A stretch of 64,000 bases of DNA from a bacterium BMS3Abin02 (GCA_002897675.1 BDSU01000022.1:62001-126000); one strand, 5' to 3'; positions 50,593 through 60,170 are shown, counted from the stretch's first letter. Translations and numbers: made by a program. The notes: generated from the sequence alone by a model not told the origin.

Positions 50593-53500
50593 ATGGCGAC
50601 CGCGTCCGGCTACTACCGACATCCGACCATCTGCGGTGAGCGCATCGTCTTCGTCAGCGAAGACGATCTTTGGATGGTGGCAAGCGGCGGCGGCATCGCT
50701 CGGCGACTCACGGCGAGCCCTGGAACCATCACGTTTCCCAGGTTCTCACCCGACGGTGCGCAGGTGGCGTTTACCGCGCGAGACGAAGGCCATCCCGAGG
50801 CGTACGTCATGGATGCAGATGGTGGGCCGCTGCGTCGACTCACGTGGATGGGTTCCCTCACGCAGGTCGTCGGTTGGACTCCTGACGGTGCAAGGGTCAT
50901 CGTCGCCTCGGATTTTCAGCAGCCGTTCGCCGGTGCCATGCAACTGCACACGGTTCCCATGGACGGTGGGGCGTCCGAGCCGATGAATGTGGGGGTGGCT
51001 CGAGCGATCAGCTTTCAGCCGGGTGGCCCAGGTGTCGTGCTCGGGCGAAACACGTACGATCCGGCTCGCTGGAAACGGTACCGGGGCGGGACGGCGGGCA
51101 CGTTGTGGATCGACCGGGACGGTGATGGGACGTTCGTCAAACTGATCGACCTCCCAGGCAATGTGGCATCACCGATGTGGGTCAGAAGCCGCATCTACTT
51201 CATCTCCGATCATGAAGGAGTCGGCAACCTGTACTCGTGTACGCCGACGGGACGGAACCTGCAACGTCACACGGATCACGAGGACTTCTACGCGCGGTTC
51301 GCGTCGACCGACAGGCGGCGGCTCGTCTACCACGCCGGAGCGGACCTCTGGCTCTACGACGTGCGCTCCGGCGACAATCGGCGTCTCGGCGTCGATGTCC
51401 CGGGTTCACGCAGCCGGCGGAACCGCAAGTTCATCTCCCCGGGGGGCTACCTGGAGCGCATCGATCTGCATCCCCAAGGGCATTCGCTGGTGGCAACGGC
51501 CAGGGGCGGGGTGACGGCCATGCCGTTGTGGGAGGGCGTGCCCGCTCGACATGGAACGGCTTCGGCGGTTCGCTACCGGCTGGCTTCATGGCTTCCGGAC
51601 GGTGATCGCATCGTCGCAACCACTGACGAGCACGGCGACGAGGAACTGATCGTTTTCTCCGCCGCGGCACCGGCCAAAGTGCTGAAGGTCGACGTCGGGC
51701 GGCTGGACTCGTTGCTCGTTGCGCCGGGAGGTGACGATCGGGTTGCCCTCACGAACCAACGCCAGGAAATGCTCATCGTGCATCTCACCACCGGGGACGT
51801 CACGAACGTGTATCACAGCCCGTACGAACGGATTCAGGGAACCGCGTGGTCGGCCGACGGGCGATGGTTGGCGTTTGCAGCCTTCGTGAGCAGCCGAAAC
51901 TCGTCGCTGTTCCTGTACGACACCGAGACCGGCAAGCTCAGCCAGGTCACGCGTCCGGATTTCGTGGATGTGCGCCCCTCGTTCGACCCGAAGGGCAAGT
52001 TCCTCTACTTCATCTCCATGCGGGTGTACGACCCCGTCTACGACAGCCTCTACTTCGACCTCGGCTTTCCGAAGGGAATGCGCCCTCACCTGATCACGCT
52101 GTCCGCATCGGATGTCTCCCCGTTCTCGGCAGTCACGAGGCCGCCGCGCGCTCCCGGAGAGGCCGACGGGGCCGAAACTGCCAAGGGGGCCAAGCCCGAC
52201 GAGGAGGCGGGTCCCACGCCGGTGACGGTCGATCTTCTCGGAATCGAAGACCGCGTGGTCGCCTTTCCGGTGCCCGAAGGTCGCTACCAACGTGTCCACG
52301 GTGCCGAACAGAGGATCTTGTTCTCATCGCATCCCATCGAGGGCAGTCTCGATTCACGCTGGAGCGACACGGAGGAGAAGCCCAAGAGCAAGCTCGAGGC
52401 CTATGACCTCAAACAGGACAAGGTCGAGACGGTGATGGAAGGAATCTCCGACTTCTCGGTCTCGGCCGATGGAAAAGTGTTGGGCATCCGGGTGGCCCAG
52501 AAGCTGCGGGTCGTTCCCGTGTCGTTCAAAGACGCCGATGGGAAGTCCGCGGAACCGGGCAGGGAGTCCGGATGGGTGGACCTGGACCGGATTCGTCTCG
52601 AGGTTGTGCCAGGCGACGAGTGGCAGCAGATGTTCCGAGAGGCGTGGCGTCTCCAGCGAGACCAGTTCTGGCGTCCCAACATGTCCGGAGTCGACTGGGA
52701 GGCCGTTGCGGAGCGGTATCTGCCGCTGGTCGACCGGGTGGGCTCTCGGGCCGAATTCTCCGACCTCATGTGGGAGATGCAGGGCGAGTTGGGGACATCG
52801 CACGCGTACGAGCTGGGAGGCGACTACCAGCCGGAGCCGCAGTGGCTCCAGGGTTTCCTCGGTGCAGACCTTCACTTCGATGGCAGGGTGTGGAAGATCG
52901 AGCGGATTCCGCGTGGCGACTCCTGGCAGTCCGATGCCGCTTCACCCCTGTCTGCTCCCGGCCTCGACATCAAGGCGGGTGATCGACTGGTCGCCATCGA
53001 GGGCACGACGGTCGACACTCGAACGTCGCCGTACGCCGCGCTGGTGGATCGGGCGGGCAGGCCCGTCACGTTGACGGTTCGCCGCGGGCGCCGCAAGGCT
53101 CACACGGTGATCGTCGAGACGTTGCAGAACGAGTTCGGGCTGCGATACCGGGACTGGGTCGAAGCCAACCGAGAGAGGATCCACTCCGAGACAGACGGAC
53201 GGGTCGGCTACGTCCACATCCCGGACATGGGGCCACGCGGCTACGCGGAATTCCACCGGTACTACGGCGCGGAGGTCAACCATGAGGGGCTGATCATCGA
53301 CGTGCGGAACAACCGAGGGGGACATGTGTCCCAGCTGCTGCTCGAGAAGTTGCGTCGCCGCCGGATCGGGTACGACTTCACGCGGTACGGCCAGCCGGAG
53401 TCCTATCCGGTCGATGCGCCGATGGGACCGATGGTTGCGCTCACCGACGAGCATTCCGGATCGGACGGCGACATTTTCAGTCACTCCTTCAAACTCTTCG

Positions 53501-53817
53501 GCCTGGGACCGCTGATCGGAAAACGAACGTGGGGTGGAGTCGTCGGCATCTTCCCGAGGCACGCGCTCGTCGATGGGACGATCACGACGCAGCCCGAGTT
53601 CTCCTTCTGGTTCGAAGATGTGGGCTGGGGTGTCGAGAACCACGGAACCGATCCGGACATCGAGGTGGAGATCACGCCGCAGGATCACGCCGCAGGCAGA
53701 GACCCACAACTCGATCGAGCGATCAAAGAGATTCTCGAGATCGTGCAGGAGCAGCAACCGGGCCTGCCCGTGTTCCCCGAGCCACCGTCCCGACGTCCAC
53801 CCGTGCTGTCACGCTGA
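50593..53817 (+). CDS. Tricorn protease (S41 family)
   Basis: A 1074-residue peptidase that degrades oligopeptides. ATG 50593 follows GAGGAG. The N-terminal half carries WD40-like/TolB-type propeller repeats (FPRFSPDGAQVAFTARDEGH, GTAWSADGRWLAFAAFV). Then come the C1 region with GTSHAYELGG (S736, H737, matching the Ser-His pair of archaeal tricorn), a PDZ domain (LDIKAGDRLVAIEGTTVDT), and the S41 catalytic core with nucleophile S957 in HSGSDGDIF and E1015 in GVENHGTDPD. All four residues of the known tetrad are therefore kept. Length agrees with the archaeal enzyme. Interacting aminopeptidase factors are not nearby. Confidence 0.94.
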   Translation: MATASGYYRHPTICGERIVFVSEDDLWMVASGGGIARRLTASPGTITFPRFSPDGAQVAFTARDEGHPEAYVMDADGGPLRRLTWMGSLTQVVGWTPDGARVIVASDFQQPFAGAMQLHTVPMDGGASEPMNVGVARAISFQPGGPGVVLGRNTYDPARWKRYRGGTAGTLWIDRDGDGTFVKLIDLPGNVASPMWVRSRIYFISDHEGVGNLYSCTPTGRNLQRHTDHEDFYARFASTDRRRLVYHAGADLWLYDVRSGDNRRLGVDVPGSRSRRNRKFISPGGYLERIDLHPQGHSLVATARGGVTAMPLWEGVPARHGTASAVRYRLASWLPDGDRIVATTDEHGDEELIVFSAAAPAKVLKVDVGRLDSLLVAPGGDDRVALTNQRQEMLIVHLTTGDVTNVYHSPYERIQGTAWSADGRWLAFAAFVSSRNSSLFLYDTETGKLSQVTRPDFVDVRPSFDPKGKFLYFISMRVYDPVYDSLYFDLGFPKGMRPHLITLSASDVSPFSAVTRPPRAPGEADGAETAKGAKPDEEAGPTPVTVDLLGIEDRVVAFPVPEGRYQRVHGAEQRILFSSHPIEGSLDSRWSDTEEKPKSKLEAYDLKQDKVETVMEGISDFSVSADGKVLGIRVAQKLRVVPVSFKDADGKSAEPGRESGWVDLDRIRLEVVPGDEWQQMFREAWRLQRDQFWRPNMSGVDWEAVAERYLPLVDRVGSRAEFSDLMWEMQGELGTSHAYELGGDYQPEPQWLQGFLGADLHFDGRVWKIERIPRGDSWQSDAASPLSAPGLDIKAGDRLVAIEGTTVDTRTSPYAALVDRAGRPVTLTVRRGRRKAHTVIVETLQNEFGLRYRDWVEANRERIHSETDGRVGYVHIPDMGPRGYAEFHRYYGAEVNHEGLIIDVRNNRGGHVSQLLLEKLRRRRIGYDFTRYGQPESYPVDAPMGPMVALTDEHSGSDGDIFSHSFKLFGLGPLIGKRTWGGVVGIFPRHALVDGTITTQPEFSFWFEDVGWGVENHGTDPDIEVEITPQDHAAGRDPQLDRAIKEILEIVQEQQPGLPVFPEPPSRRPPVLSR

Positions 53818-53819
53818 AC

Positions 53820-55028
53820 ATGGAGGTGCACGACCCTCGCGTGCTGCAAGCGGCGATCCGGGCGGCTCGAAAGGCCCTGAGAGATCTCGACGAGGACCAG
53901 ATCCTCGCTTCGCTCCGTCCGGTTGCAGCATCCACTGCTCGCCAGTTGCCGCCGCCGCTGGCCCGATCACTGCTTCGGGACCTCGACAGGTTCGAATGGC
54001 TGCGAGACAAGGCTGCCGAGGCATGGCCCACGATCACAGAGGCGGTAGGTGATGATGCCGCATCTGCCGCGTTTCTGCTGCGACCCGAAGGATGGGAGCA
54101 GATGGTCGAGGCTGCCGTCGCTGTGCGGTCCTACCAGGATCTCGTCGGCGACGTAGAGCACCTCGAGGCTCGGACGCGTGATCTCGAGCATCAGCTCGGC
54201 GTGGAGCGAGAGCGGGCGGACAAGGCCCGTGTGGGTGCGGCAGAGGCCGAGCGGCGTGCCAGGCGTCAGAGCCACGAGATCTCCGAGCGTGTGCAAGAGG
54301 CCCGACAGGCGGAACGGGCCAGACGAATTGCAGCGGAGTCGCGGGTGGCGGCACTGGAGCGAGACCTCGAGCAGGTGGTCGGAGACCTGGCCGAGGCAGA
54401 CGGCAGAGTGGCGTTCTTGCGCGACGAGTTGCTGCGCGCGAGGCGGGTTTCCGGCACGTCGGTTGCGGCGCACGGTCCTGACGTCTGGTCGGTACGGGAC
54501 CCGGCCACGCTGGCATCGTTGCTCGATCAGATCGTGGCTTCGGCTCGGGCCGATCCGGCACCGACACCAGCACCCGCGATTGGGCCATCATCACCCCTGA
54601 CACTGCCTGCAGGTGTCCGCCCGGACAGTGGAGCGGCGATCGAGTGGTTGTTGGGTCAACAGGAACCGTTCGTGATGATCATCGACGGGTACAACGTGTC
54701 CCATCAATGGTACGACCCGCCGGCTCGCGAAGACATCAACCACCGTCTCGCCCGCGTGCGCCGACTGGCCGTGGCGCCGGTGAGGCTGCTGGTCGTCTAC
54801 GACTCGACGCTCTCCGGCGGTGGGGAGAGCGGTCCCGGTCCCGGGGGGATCGAGGTCCGCTTCACCGACGAGGGGACGATCGCCGACGACGAGATCATCC
54901 GACTGAGCGGGGCGATCGATGGGAACGTCGTGGTCGTGAGTTCCGATCGAGAGGTGCGAGAGGGATGCCCGCGGGCGCTGTGCCTGTGGAGCCAGGCGCT
55001 GAAGGAGTGGCTCTCTCCACACTCATAG
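53820..55028 (+). CDS. NYN (YacP-like) domain protein with long coiled coil
   Basis: A 402-residue protein. Residues 1-100 are helical, and about 110-220 form a strong coiled coil rich in Glu, Arg and Ala (RDLEHQLGVERERADKARVG, ALERDLEQVVGDLAEADG). The C-terminal 150 residues are a PIN-like NYN/YacP domain, FVMIIDGYNVSHQWYD with the first acidic residue, then DSTLSGGG, TDEGTIADDEIIRLSG and VVVSSDREVREGC. NYN domains are candidate RNA-cutting nucleases; the acidic residues are kept. It starts two bases after the tricorn stop. Similar coiled-coil NYN proteins occur widely in actinomycetes. Confidence 0.88.
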   Translation: MEVHDPRVLQAAIRAARKALRDLDEDQILASLRPVAASTARQLPPPLARSLLRDLDRFEWLRDKAAEAWPTITEAVGDDAASAAFLLRPEGWEQMVEAAVAVRSYQDLVGDVEHLEARTRDLEHQLGVERERADKARVGAAEAERRARRQSHEISERVQEARQAERARRIAAESRVAALERDLEQVVGDLAEADGRVAFLRDELLRARRVSGTSVAAHGPDVWSVRDPATLASLLDQIVASARADPAPTPAPAIGPSSPLTLPAGVRPDSGAAIEWLLGQQEPFVMIIDGYNVSHQWYDPPAREDINHRLARVRRLAVAPVRLLVVYDSTLSGGGESGPGPGGIEVRFTDEGTIADDEIIRLSGAIDGNVVVVSSDREVREGCPRALCLWSQALKEWLSPHS

Positions 55029-55043
55029 CCGACAACCTTCCGC

Positions 55044-55091
55044 TTCTTGCGTGAGTTGGCTGGCCATGCCGCGGGCGGCCTCACGCAAGAA
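55044..55091. repeat. 48-base palindromic element, copy 2
   Basis: The same outer arms as copy 1 (ttcttgcgtgag at 55044-55055, ctcacgcaagaa at 55080-55091) with six loop differences. One pair of changes is compensatory: the inner hairpin is tggc-cat-gccg here and tgcc-tat-ggca in copy 1. It follows the NYN gene by 15 bases. Confidence 0.85.
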
Positions 55092-55177
55092 CGGGTCGGA
55101 GGCGCACTGACGCGTCCCGGTTTTCTGTCACACCCGGTCCGTATGCTGATCACAGATGACCTGGAGGTATCGAAACC

Positions 55178-55369
55178 ATGAAGATCAGCTGTGACGAATG
55201 CACGATGCAGCACTCGACGGCGTGCGTCGACTGTGTGGTGACCTACCTGCTGCGTGAAGGGGCAGGGCCACTGGAACTGGGCAGCGACGAGGCACAAGCC
55301 CTGGGGCAGATGGCGTCGGTGGGACTGCTCCCACCGCTTCGCCTGGTGCGTCGCGAAGCAACCTGCTGA
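55178..55369 (+). CDS. Small zinc-ribbon-like protein, hypothetical
   Basis: A 63-residue protein with two CxxC pairs close to the start (C5/C8 and C16/C19, in CDECTMQHSTACVDC), which should bind one zinc ion. A helix and a basic tail (PLRLVRREATC) follow. GGAGG lies upstream of the ATG. Short actinobacterial proteins of this pattern are common but, as far as I know, uncharacterised. It is alone between a palindromic repeat and queG. Confidence 0.75.
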   Translation: MKISCDECTMQHSTACVDCVVTYLLREGAGPLELGSDEAQALGQMASVGLLPPLRLVRREATC

Positions 55370-55541
55370 ACGCTTCTGTTGCGAGGACATCCCCGAGGCG
55401 CGCAAATCGTTCCGGGTTTTCAGCCACCGGCGATCGACAGGAGCCGCGACGCTCGCCCGACGGTCTTGGCACCGGGTAGGTCGCGATGCCAAATCGAAGT
55501 GTCAAGTACGGCGAGCGAAGCGAGACTCCTATGCTGACAGG

Positions 55542-56660
55542 ATGACCGATCGGGTGGCCCACGACCTCCGAGCCATCGCCGTCGCCGAGGGGTTGAGCGG
55601 ATTCGGCATCTGCACAGCCGAGCCGTTCGAAGACGTGCGCGTGTCAATCGAGGAGCGTAAGGCCGGCGGGCTGGCCGGGCGGCTGACGTTCACGTTCGCC
55701 AACCCGGAACGGTCCACCGACGTGCGATCCAGTTTCCCGTGGGCTCGGCGACTCGTCGTCGGCGCCGCTCCGTACGTGGCCGACAGCGGAAGCCCCTCTT
55801 TGCGAACGGCCCGTGAAGGCAGGATTGCGCGCTTTGCCACGCGAGATGCTTATGCACCGCTGCGCCAAGCTCTCGGGAGCATCGCAGAGCACCTGAGGGC
55901 GAGGGGACACGAGGCCGAAGTCCTCGTCGACGACAACCGCCTCGTGGATCGCGGCGCAGGAGTGCGAGCCGGTGTCGGCTGGTGGGGGAAGAACACGATG
56001 GTGCTCGCTCCCGGCGTGGGACCGTGGCTCCTGCTCGGGTCGGTGGTGACCGACACTCCGCTGGAGACGACCGGACCGATGCTCAGGACCTGCGGCACTT
56101 GCAGCGCGTGCCTGCCTGCATGTCCGACAGGAGCGCTCATCGGCCCGGGCATACTCGACGCACGCCGCTGTCTGGCAGCGATCGTTCAGGCACCCGGGGT
56201 GATACCGAGGGAATACCGTGAAGCGATCGCGGATCGGATCTATGGTTGCGACGATTGCCTGGAGGCGTGTCCACCTGGCCGTAGGCACCTGCTCAACGCC
56301 GGCGGATCGCGGGCAGGGATCGTCGACCTGCCGACCATCCTGAGAAGCTCCGATCGCACGATCCTGGATCGATACGGACACTTCTACATTCCACGCCGCC
56401 AGGCCCGATATCTCCGCCGCAATGCACTGGTTGCCATCGGTAATACCGGGGACTCGTCTTTCGTGAGCCTGCTCGCGGGGTACGTGGCACATCCGGACTG
56501 GCTCCTTCGCCTCCACAGCGCCTGGGCCCTCGGTCGAATCGGAGGCCCGTTCGCCATTGCCATCCTGAAAGCAGCGCAGCGACAGGAGGTCCACGATGAA
56601 GTCCGGGAGGAGATCGCGCTCGATCTCCGGGAACTTCGCGGGCATGAGCAGGTACGCTGA
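55542..56660 (+). CDS. queG: Epoxyqueuosine reductase
   Basis: A 372-residue enzyme that reduces epoxyqueuosine to queuosine in tRNA wobble positions, the last step of Q synthesis. It carries a corrinoid-type N-terminal domain (GFGICTAEPFEDVRVSIEER, VGWWGKNTMVL) and two ferredoxin-like clusters (C184, C187, C190, C194 and C236, C239, C243). Its C-terminal HEAT-like repeats read LRRNALVAIGNTGDSSFVSL and LLRLHSAWALGRIGG. ATG 55542 is chosen by family fit; the frame is open further upstream without family character. No other Q-pathway gene is in the window. Confidence 0.93.
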   Translation: MTDRVAHDLRAIAVAEGLSGFGICTAEPFEDVRVSIEERKAGGLAGRLTFTFANPERSTDVRSSFPWARRLVVGAAPYVADSGSPSLRTAREGRIARFATRDAYAPLRQALGSIAEHLRARGHEAEVLVDDNRLVDRGAGVRAGVGWWGKNTMVLAPGVGPWLLLGSVVTDTPLETTGPMLRTCGTCSACLPACPTGALIGPGILDARRCLAAIVQAPGVIPREYREAIADRIYGCDDCLEACPPGRRHLLNAGGSRAGIVDLPTILRSSDRTILDRYGHFYIPRRQARYLRRNALVAIGNTGDSSFVSLLAGYVAHPDWLLRLHSAWALGRIGGPFAIAILKAAQRQEVHDEVREEIALDLRELRGHEQVR

Positions 56661-56665
56661 GCACG

Positions 56666-57313
56666 ATGCCGAGACACGTGATCTGTCCGAACTGCGGAGC
56701 TCGCAATGCCGCTGGGGCGTTGTGGTGTGGGCAGTGCTACCGGCCGTTCGCGCAGGAGAGTGAGGGAACCGATGCGGAGCGCCCGGCACCCGAGATCACC
56801 GCCACCGCAGACGGGCAGATAAGCATGGAGCTACCCCTCCCCAAGGCGCCCCGCATCAGTGAAGGCACATGGGTGTGCTCGGTGTGCGGAACCAGCAACC
56901 CGCTCGCAGACTCGTACTGTGCGGCGTGCGGAAGTTCGATCTTCGAAGCGTTCAAGAGAGAGGAGCGACGACAGGTCGACCCTCGGAGCGCCGTGTTGCG
57001 TGCTGTCTTGTTGCCGGGGCTCGGACACGCGTATGCCGGCCAGACACTTCTCGGCATATCGGTGGGGGCGTTGGCGGCGATGAGCCTCCTCCTGGGCGCG
57101 GTGTTCATCGTCCTCGGCTTCGTTGCCGTCGGCGTCCTGCTCGTTCTCGTTGGGGTGGGGGTGTGGGGAATCGGCGTGCTCGACGCTTTTCGCTGGGCTC
57201 GCGGCGAAACCAGCGAGGTCGTGCTTCGGCCGCGTGTGCTCACGGCACTCGTCGGCGCGGTTCTGCTGGTTCTGATCATTGTGGCGGTCTCGGCACAGAG
57301 GGCGCAACGATGA
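56666..57313 (+). CDS. Double zinc-ribbon membrane protein
   Basis: A 215-residue protein. Two zinc ribbons precede the membrane part: CPNCGARNAAGALWCGQC (7-24) and CSVCGTSNPLADSYCAACGS (about 71-90). Three or four hydrophobic helices follow, starting with the RAVLLPGLGHAYAGQTLLGI segment, typical of small TM2-like or DUF5683-like membrane proteins. Function unknown. It overlaps the next small membrane protein gene by four bases. Confidence 0.78.
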   Translation: MPRHVICPNCGARNAAGALWCGQCYRPFAQESEGTDAERPAPEITATADGQISMELPLPKAPRISEGTWVCSVCGTSNPLADSYCAACGSSIFEAFKREERRQVDPRSAVLRAVLLPGLGHAYAGQTLLGISVGALAAMSLLLGAVFIVLGFVAVGVLLVLVGVGVWGIGVLDAFRWARGETSEVVLRPRVLTALVGAVLLVLIIVAVSAQRAQR

Positions 57314-57570
57314 GAGCGGCGTACGGCGTGGCGCTCGTGGTGGGGTTGATCGCACTGATCACATGGGTGATTGCGGTCGCGGCATCTCGCACCGATATCG
57401 GCAGTCCGGAGCAACGGTTCGGTTTGAGTGGCCGGCGTGTCGTCGGCGCGTTGATCGCATTTGGAATGGGGGGGTTGTCGGCGGCCTACGGAGGATGGCC
57501 GCCATGGGCGGCGGTCATTGCAGCGGGCACTGCCGCAGCCGCGGCGATCTGGTACGTCGGAACGGTGTGA
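57310..57570 (+). CDS. Small membrane protein, hypothetical
   Basis: An 86-residue protein with about three hydrophobic helices (ALVVGLIALITWVIAVAA, VVGALIAFGMGGLSAAYGG, AAVIAAGTAAAAAIWYVG). The start overlaps the zinc-ribbon gene stop (ATGA), and its stop overlaps the metallophosphoesterase start (TGATG), so it belongs to that operon. No family recognised. Confidence 0.7.
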   Translation: MRAAYGVALVVGLIALITWVIAVAASRTDIGSPEQRFGLSGRRVVGALIAFGMGGLSAAYGGWPPWAAVIAAGTAAAAAIWYVGTV

Positions 57571-58334
57571 TGCTGCTCGTATCCGATGTCCACGGGGCCT
57601 TCTCGGCGCTCGCACGCGTGGCACAGAGTGGCGAACCCTTGCTCGTTCTCGGCGACTTCATCAACTTCATCGACTATCGCACCAACGAAGGGATCCTTGC
57701 CGACGTTCTCGGAACGGCGTTCGTTCGGCAGATGTCCCGGTACCGGGCGGACGGAGACTACGCGGCGTCGAGGAGCTTGTGGAAAGAGCGGTTCGGGGGA
57801 GACGCAACGCAGATTCGTAAGGCGATCATGCGAGCCGTCGACGTTCAGTATGCGGCAGTCAGGGTCGCCCTGGACGGTGCCGAAGCGTATGCAACCTATG
57901 GAAACGTCGACTGGCCGGCGCTGCTTCGGCCCGCGCTTCCCGACGGTGTGCAGTTCGTCGACGGTGAAGTGATCGAAGTCGAGGGTATCTCGATCGGCAT
58001 GGTGGGCGGTGGGTCTCCCACGCCGCTGGGTGTGCCGGGCGAGGTCTCCGACGACGAGATGGAACGCAAGCTGGATGCGCTCGGCCCGGTGGACGTGCTG
58101 TGCACACACCTTCCGCCGGATATCCCTTCCTTACGTCGCGACGTCATCACCGGCCGGCTGGAAGGTGGATCGCGGGCGGTGCTCGACTATCTGCAGACCC
58201 TGCGGCCGACGCACCACTACTTCGGTGACATTCATCAACCGCAGGCAGCGCGTTGGAGGGTCGGCAGTACGATTTGTGTCAACGTCGGGTATTTCCGAGC
58301 GACGCAACGGCCCGTGCGTCACGAGGGTCCGTGA
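57570..58334 (+). CDS. Metallophosphoesterase
   Basis: A 254-residue calcineurin-like phosphoesterase. Metal-site motifs in order: SDVHG (D6, H8), LVLGDFINF, TYGNVDW in place of GNH(D/E), THLPPDIPS, and YFGDIHQP in place of GHxH. ATG 57570 overlaps the preceding stop. It could cut a nucleotide or phosphoprotein; the substrate is not evident. Confidence 0.85.
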   Translation: MLLVSDVHGAFSALARVAQSGEPLLVLGDFINFIDYRTNEGILADVLGTAFVRQMSRYRADGDYAASRSLWKERFGGDATQIRKAIMRAVDVQYAAVRVALDGAEAYATYGNVDWPALLRPALPDGVQFVDGEVIEVEGISIGMVGGGSPTPLGVPGEVSDDEMERKLDALGPVDVLCTHLPPDIPSLRRDVITGRLEGGSRAVLDYLQTLRPTHHYFGDIHQPQAARWRVGSTICVNVGYFRATQRPVRHEGP

Positions 58335-58377
58335 CTCGGGTGGTGGGCTACGCTTCGGACAACGAACAGGAGCGAGA

Positions 58378-58824
58378 ATGAGCGAAGGCACGGTCCAGAG
58401 CATCGAGATTCCTGCACCTGCCGGGAAGATCTTCGACGTGCTCGCGGACCTCGAACGCTATCCCGAATGGATCACCGCGATGCGATCCGTCGTTGTCCTC
58501 GAGCGAGATCCGGACGGCCTTCCTGCCCGAGCGGAGTTCGAGGTCGACGCGATGGTCAAGGTCATCACCTATGTGCTCAACTACACATTTGAGCGTCCGC
58601 ACATCATGTCCTGGGTGGCCGAACCGGGTGACGACATTCGAGAAATGGTCGGTTCGTACGAACTCAACGACATTGAGGGCGGTGGGACGGACGTGATCTA
58701 CGCGTTACGTGTCGACTACGGTTTTCCGCTTCCAGGTTTTCTCCGACGTCAGGCCGAAAAGCAGCTTGTCTCGACAGCGCTGCGCGGGTTGCGAAAGCGG
58801 GTGCGGCAAGTCGGGGAGGACTGA
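58378..58824 (+). CDS. SRPBCC (START-like) family protein
   Basis: A 148-residue protein of the helix-grip fold. It opens with SIEIPAPAGKIFDVLADLER followed by YPEWITAM, the typical START/polyketide cyclase opening, has a beta sheet in the middle, and ends in a long helix (RQAEKQLVSTALRGLRKRVR). Such proteins bind lipids or other hydrophobic ligands. Its stop overlaps the ArsA-type gene start (TGATG), so the two products probably act together. The ligand is unknown. Confidence 0.85.
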   Translation: MSEGTVQSIEIPAPAGKIFDVLADLERYPEWITAMRSVVVLERDPDGLPARAEFEVDAMVKVITYVLNYTFERPHIMSWVAEPGDDIREMVGSYELNDIEGGGTDVIYALRVDYGFPLPGFLRRQAEKQLVSTALRGLRKRVRQVGED

Positions 58825-59990
58825 TGCGAATCCTCCTCGTGACGGGCAAGGGCGGTGTCGGCAAGACGACGGTTTCGGCAGCGACTGCCTTGAAGGCGAC
58901 CGACCTGGGGTATCGGTCGTTGGTGGTCTCCACGGATCCGGCGCACAGCCTCGCCGACGCGTTCGCGCTTCCGCTCGGAGACGAACCGCGAGAGATCGTT
59001 CCCGGTCTCCACGCCCAGCAGATCGACACGCAGAAGCGACTCGAGTCCTATTGGGGGGAGATCCGCAACCAGCTGATGGCCATTCTCGACTGGGGCGGTG
59101 TGCGCGGCATTGAAGCCGAGGAGTTCCTCGTGTTCCCCGGCATGGACGAACTGTTCGCACTCATCGAGGTCCGGGCCCAGGCGATCTCCGGACGGTATGA
59201 CGTCGTCGTCGTCGACTGTGCACCGACGGCCGAGACGCTGCGCCTGTTGTCCCTTCCCGAGGTCCTGTCCTGGTACTTCGACAAGATCTTCTTCACCCAA
59301 CGTCGGCTGATGCGGGCCGCAAGGCCCGTCTTGAGTCGTGTGACCGATCTTCCCCTGCCAGGCGAGGAGGTCTACGACGCGGCAGAGAATGTGTTCACGA
59401 GTATCGAGAAGGCACGGACGCTGCTGCTCGACCCGGCCGTGACAACTGCGAGGTTGGTGGTGAATCCGGAGCGCATGGTCGTAAACGAAGCCCGCAGGAC
59501 CTACACGTACCTGACCCTGTTCGGCTACGCGGTCGACGGGGTCGTGGTCAACAGGGTTCTCCCCGACGTCGTCAACGATCCGTACTTCGAACGCTGGCGA
59601 GAGATTCAGGCGGAGCACCTCGAGCGAATCAACGAGTCATTTGCCGACGTGCCGGTGCTGAAGCTTCGACTCTTCGACGACGAGATGGTGGGGGAGGAGC
59701 GCCTGCGGGCCCTCGGGGAGGAACTGTACGGGGACACGGATCCGATCACGTCCTACGTCGGGAATCGTCCGTTCCGAGTGGTTGAGCACGAGAAGGAGGT
59801 GCGTCTCGAACTCTCTTTGCCCTTCGCGACCAGTGACGACATCGATGTCATGCGTGACGGTCACGAGGTCTACGTGACCGTCGGTCCTTACCGACGGTCG
59901 TTTGTTCTTCCGGACTCGCTCCAACGTCGGGAAATCGCCGGCGCCCGGCTTTCCCAAGGTGTGCTGACGATCGAGTTCGTGGAACGCTAA
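58824..59990 (+). CDS. ArsA/Get3-family ATPase with C-terminal Hsp20-like domain
   Basis: A 388-residue ATPase of the ArsA/Get3 class. The deviant P-loop GKGGVGKTT is at 8-16, switch I region STDPAHSLADAF at 36-47, and VVDCAPTAETLRLL gives switch II. After about residue 305 the C-terminus is an alpha-crystallin-type beta sandwich (VRLELSLPFATSDDIDVMRD, VTVGPYRRSFVLPDSLQRRE), known as the ArsA-HSP20 domain. No arsenic genes and no arsenite-binding Cys pattern are seen. A role in handling membrane or hydrophobic proteins is therefore more likely than arsenite efflux. Confidence 0.92.
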   Translation: MRILLVTGKGGVGKTTVSAATALKATDLGYRSLVVSTDPAHSLADAFALPLGDEPREIVPGLHAQQIDTQKRLESYWGEIRNQLMAILDWGGVRGIEAEEFLVFPGMDELFALIEVRAQAISGRYDVVVVDCAPTAETLRLLSLPEVLSWYFDKIFFTQRRLMRAARPVLSRVTDLPLPGEEVYDAAENVFTSIEKARTLLLDPAVTTARLVVNPERMVVNEARRTYTYLTLFGYAVDGVVVNRVLPDVVNDPYFERWREIQAEHLERINESFADVPVLKLRLFDDEMVGEERLRALGEELYGDTDPITSYVGNRPFRVVEHEKEVRLELSLPFATSDDIDVMRDGHEVYVTVGPYRRSFVLPDSLQRREIAGARLSQGVLTIEFVER

Positions 59991-60078
59991 GGGACCGCTG
60001 GGCAATTCGTGGCACGCTTCTCGACGGCCGCGCATCTTCCTTCGACATGGAGCCACCCGAGAGCAGAAGCGGCTGTGT

Positions 60079-60138
60079 TCGCCCCGCGGTCCTGCATCGA
60101 CCTGAGGTTGCGGTACGAGACACGAAGTACCAGGCACC
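60079..60138. repeat. Diverged 60-base repeat, second copy
   Basis: Matches 45811-45870 at 45 of 60 positions with no gap; 13 of the 15 differences are transitions. Its right half has 7-base periodicity (ggtacga-gacacga-agtacca-ggcacca). It lies in the convergent gap between the ArsA and Hsp20 genes. Confidence 0.7.
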
Positions 60139-60170
60139 ATGTGTGGTGAGCGAAGAGCGCCAAGACGCGG

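Noticed and set aside
58824-59990. Arsenite efflux ATPase ArsA
   Set aside because: The protein is in the ArsA/Get3 class, but there are no arsB, arsD or arsR genes nearby and it has a C-terminal Hsp20-like domain and no arsenite-type Cys triad that I can see.
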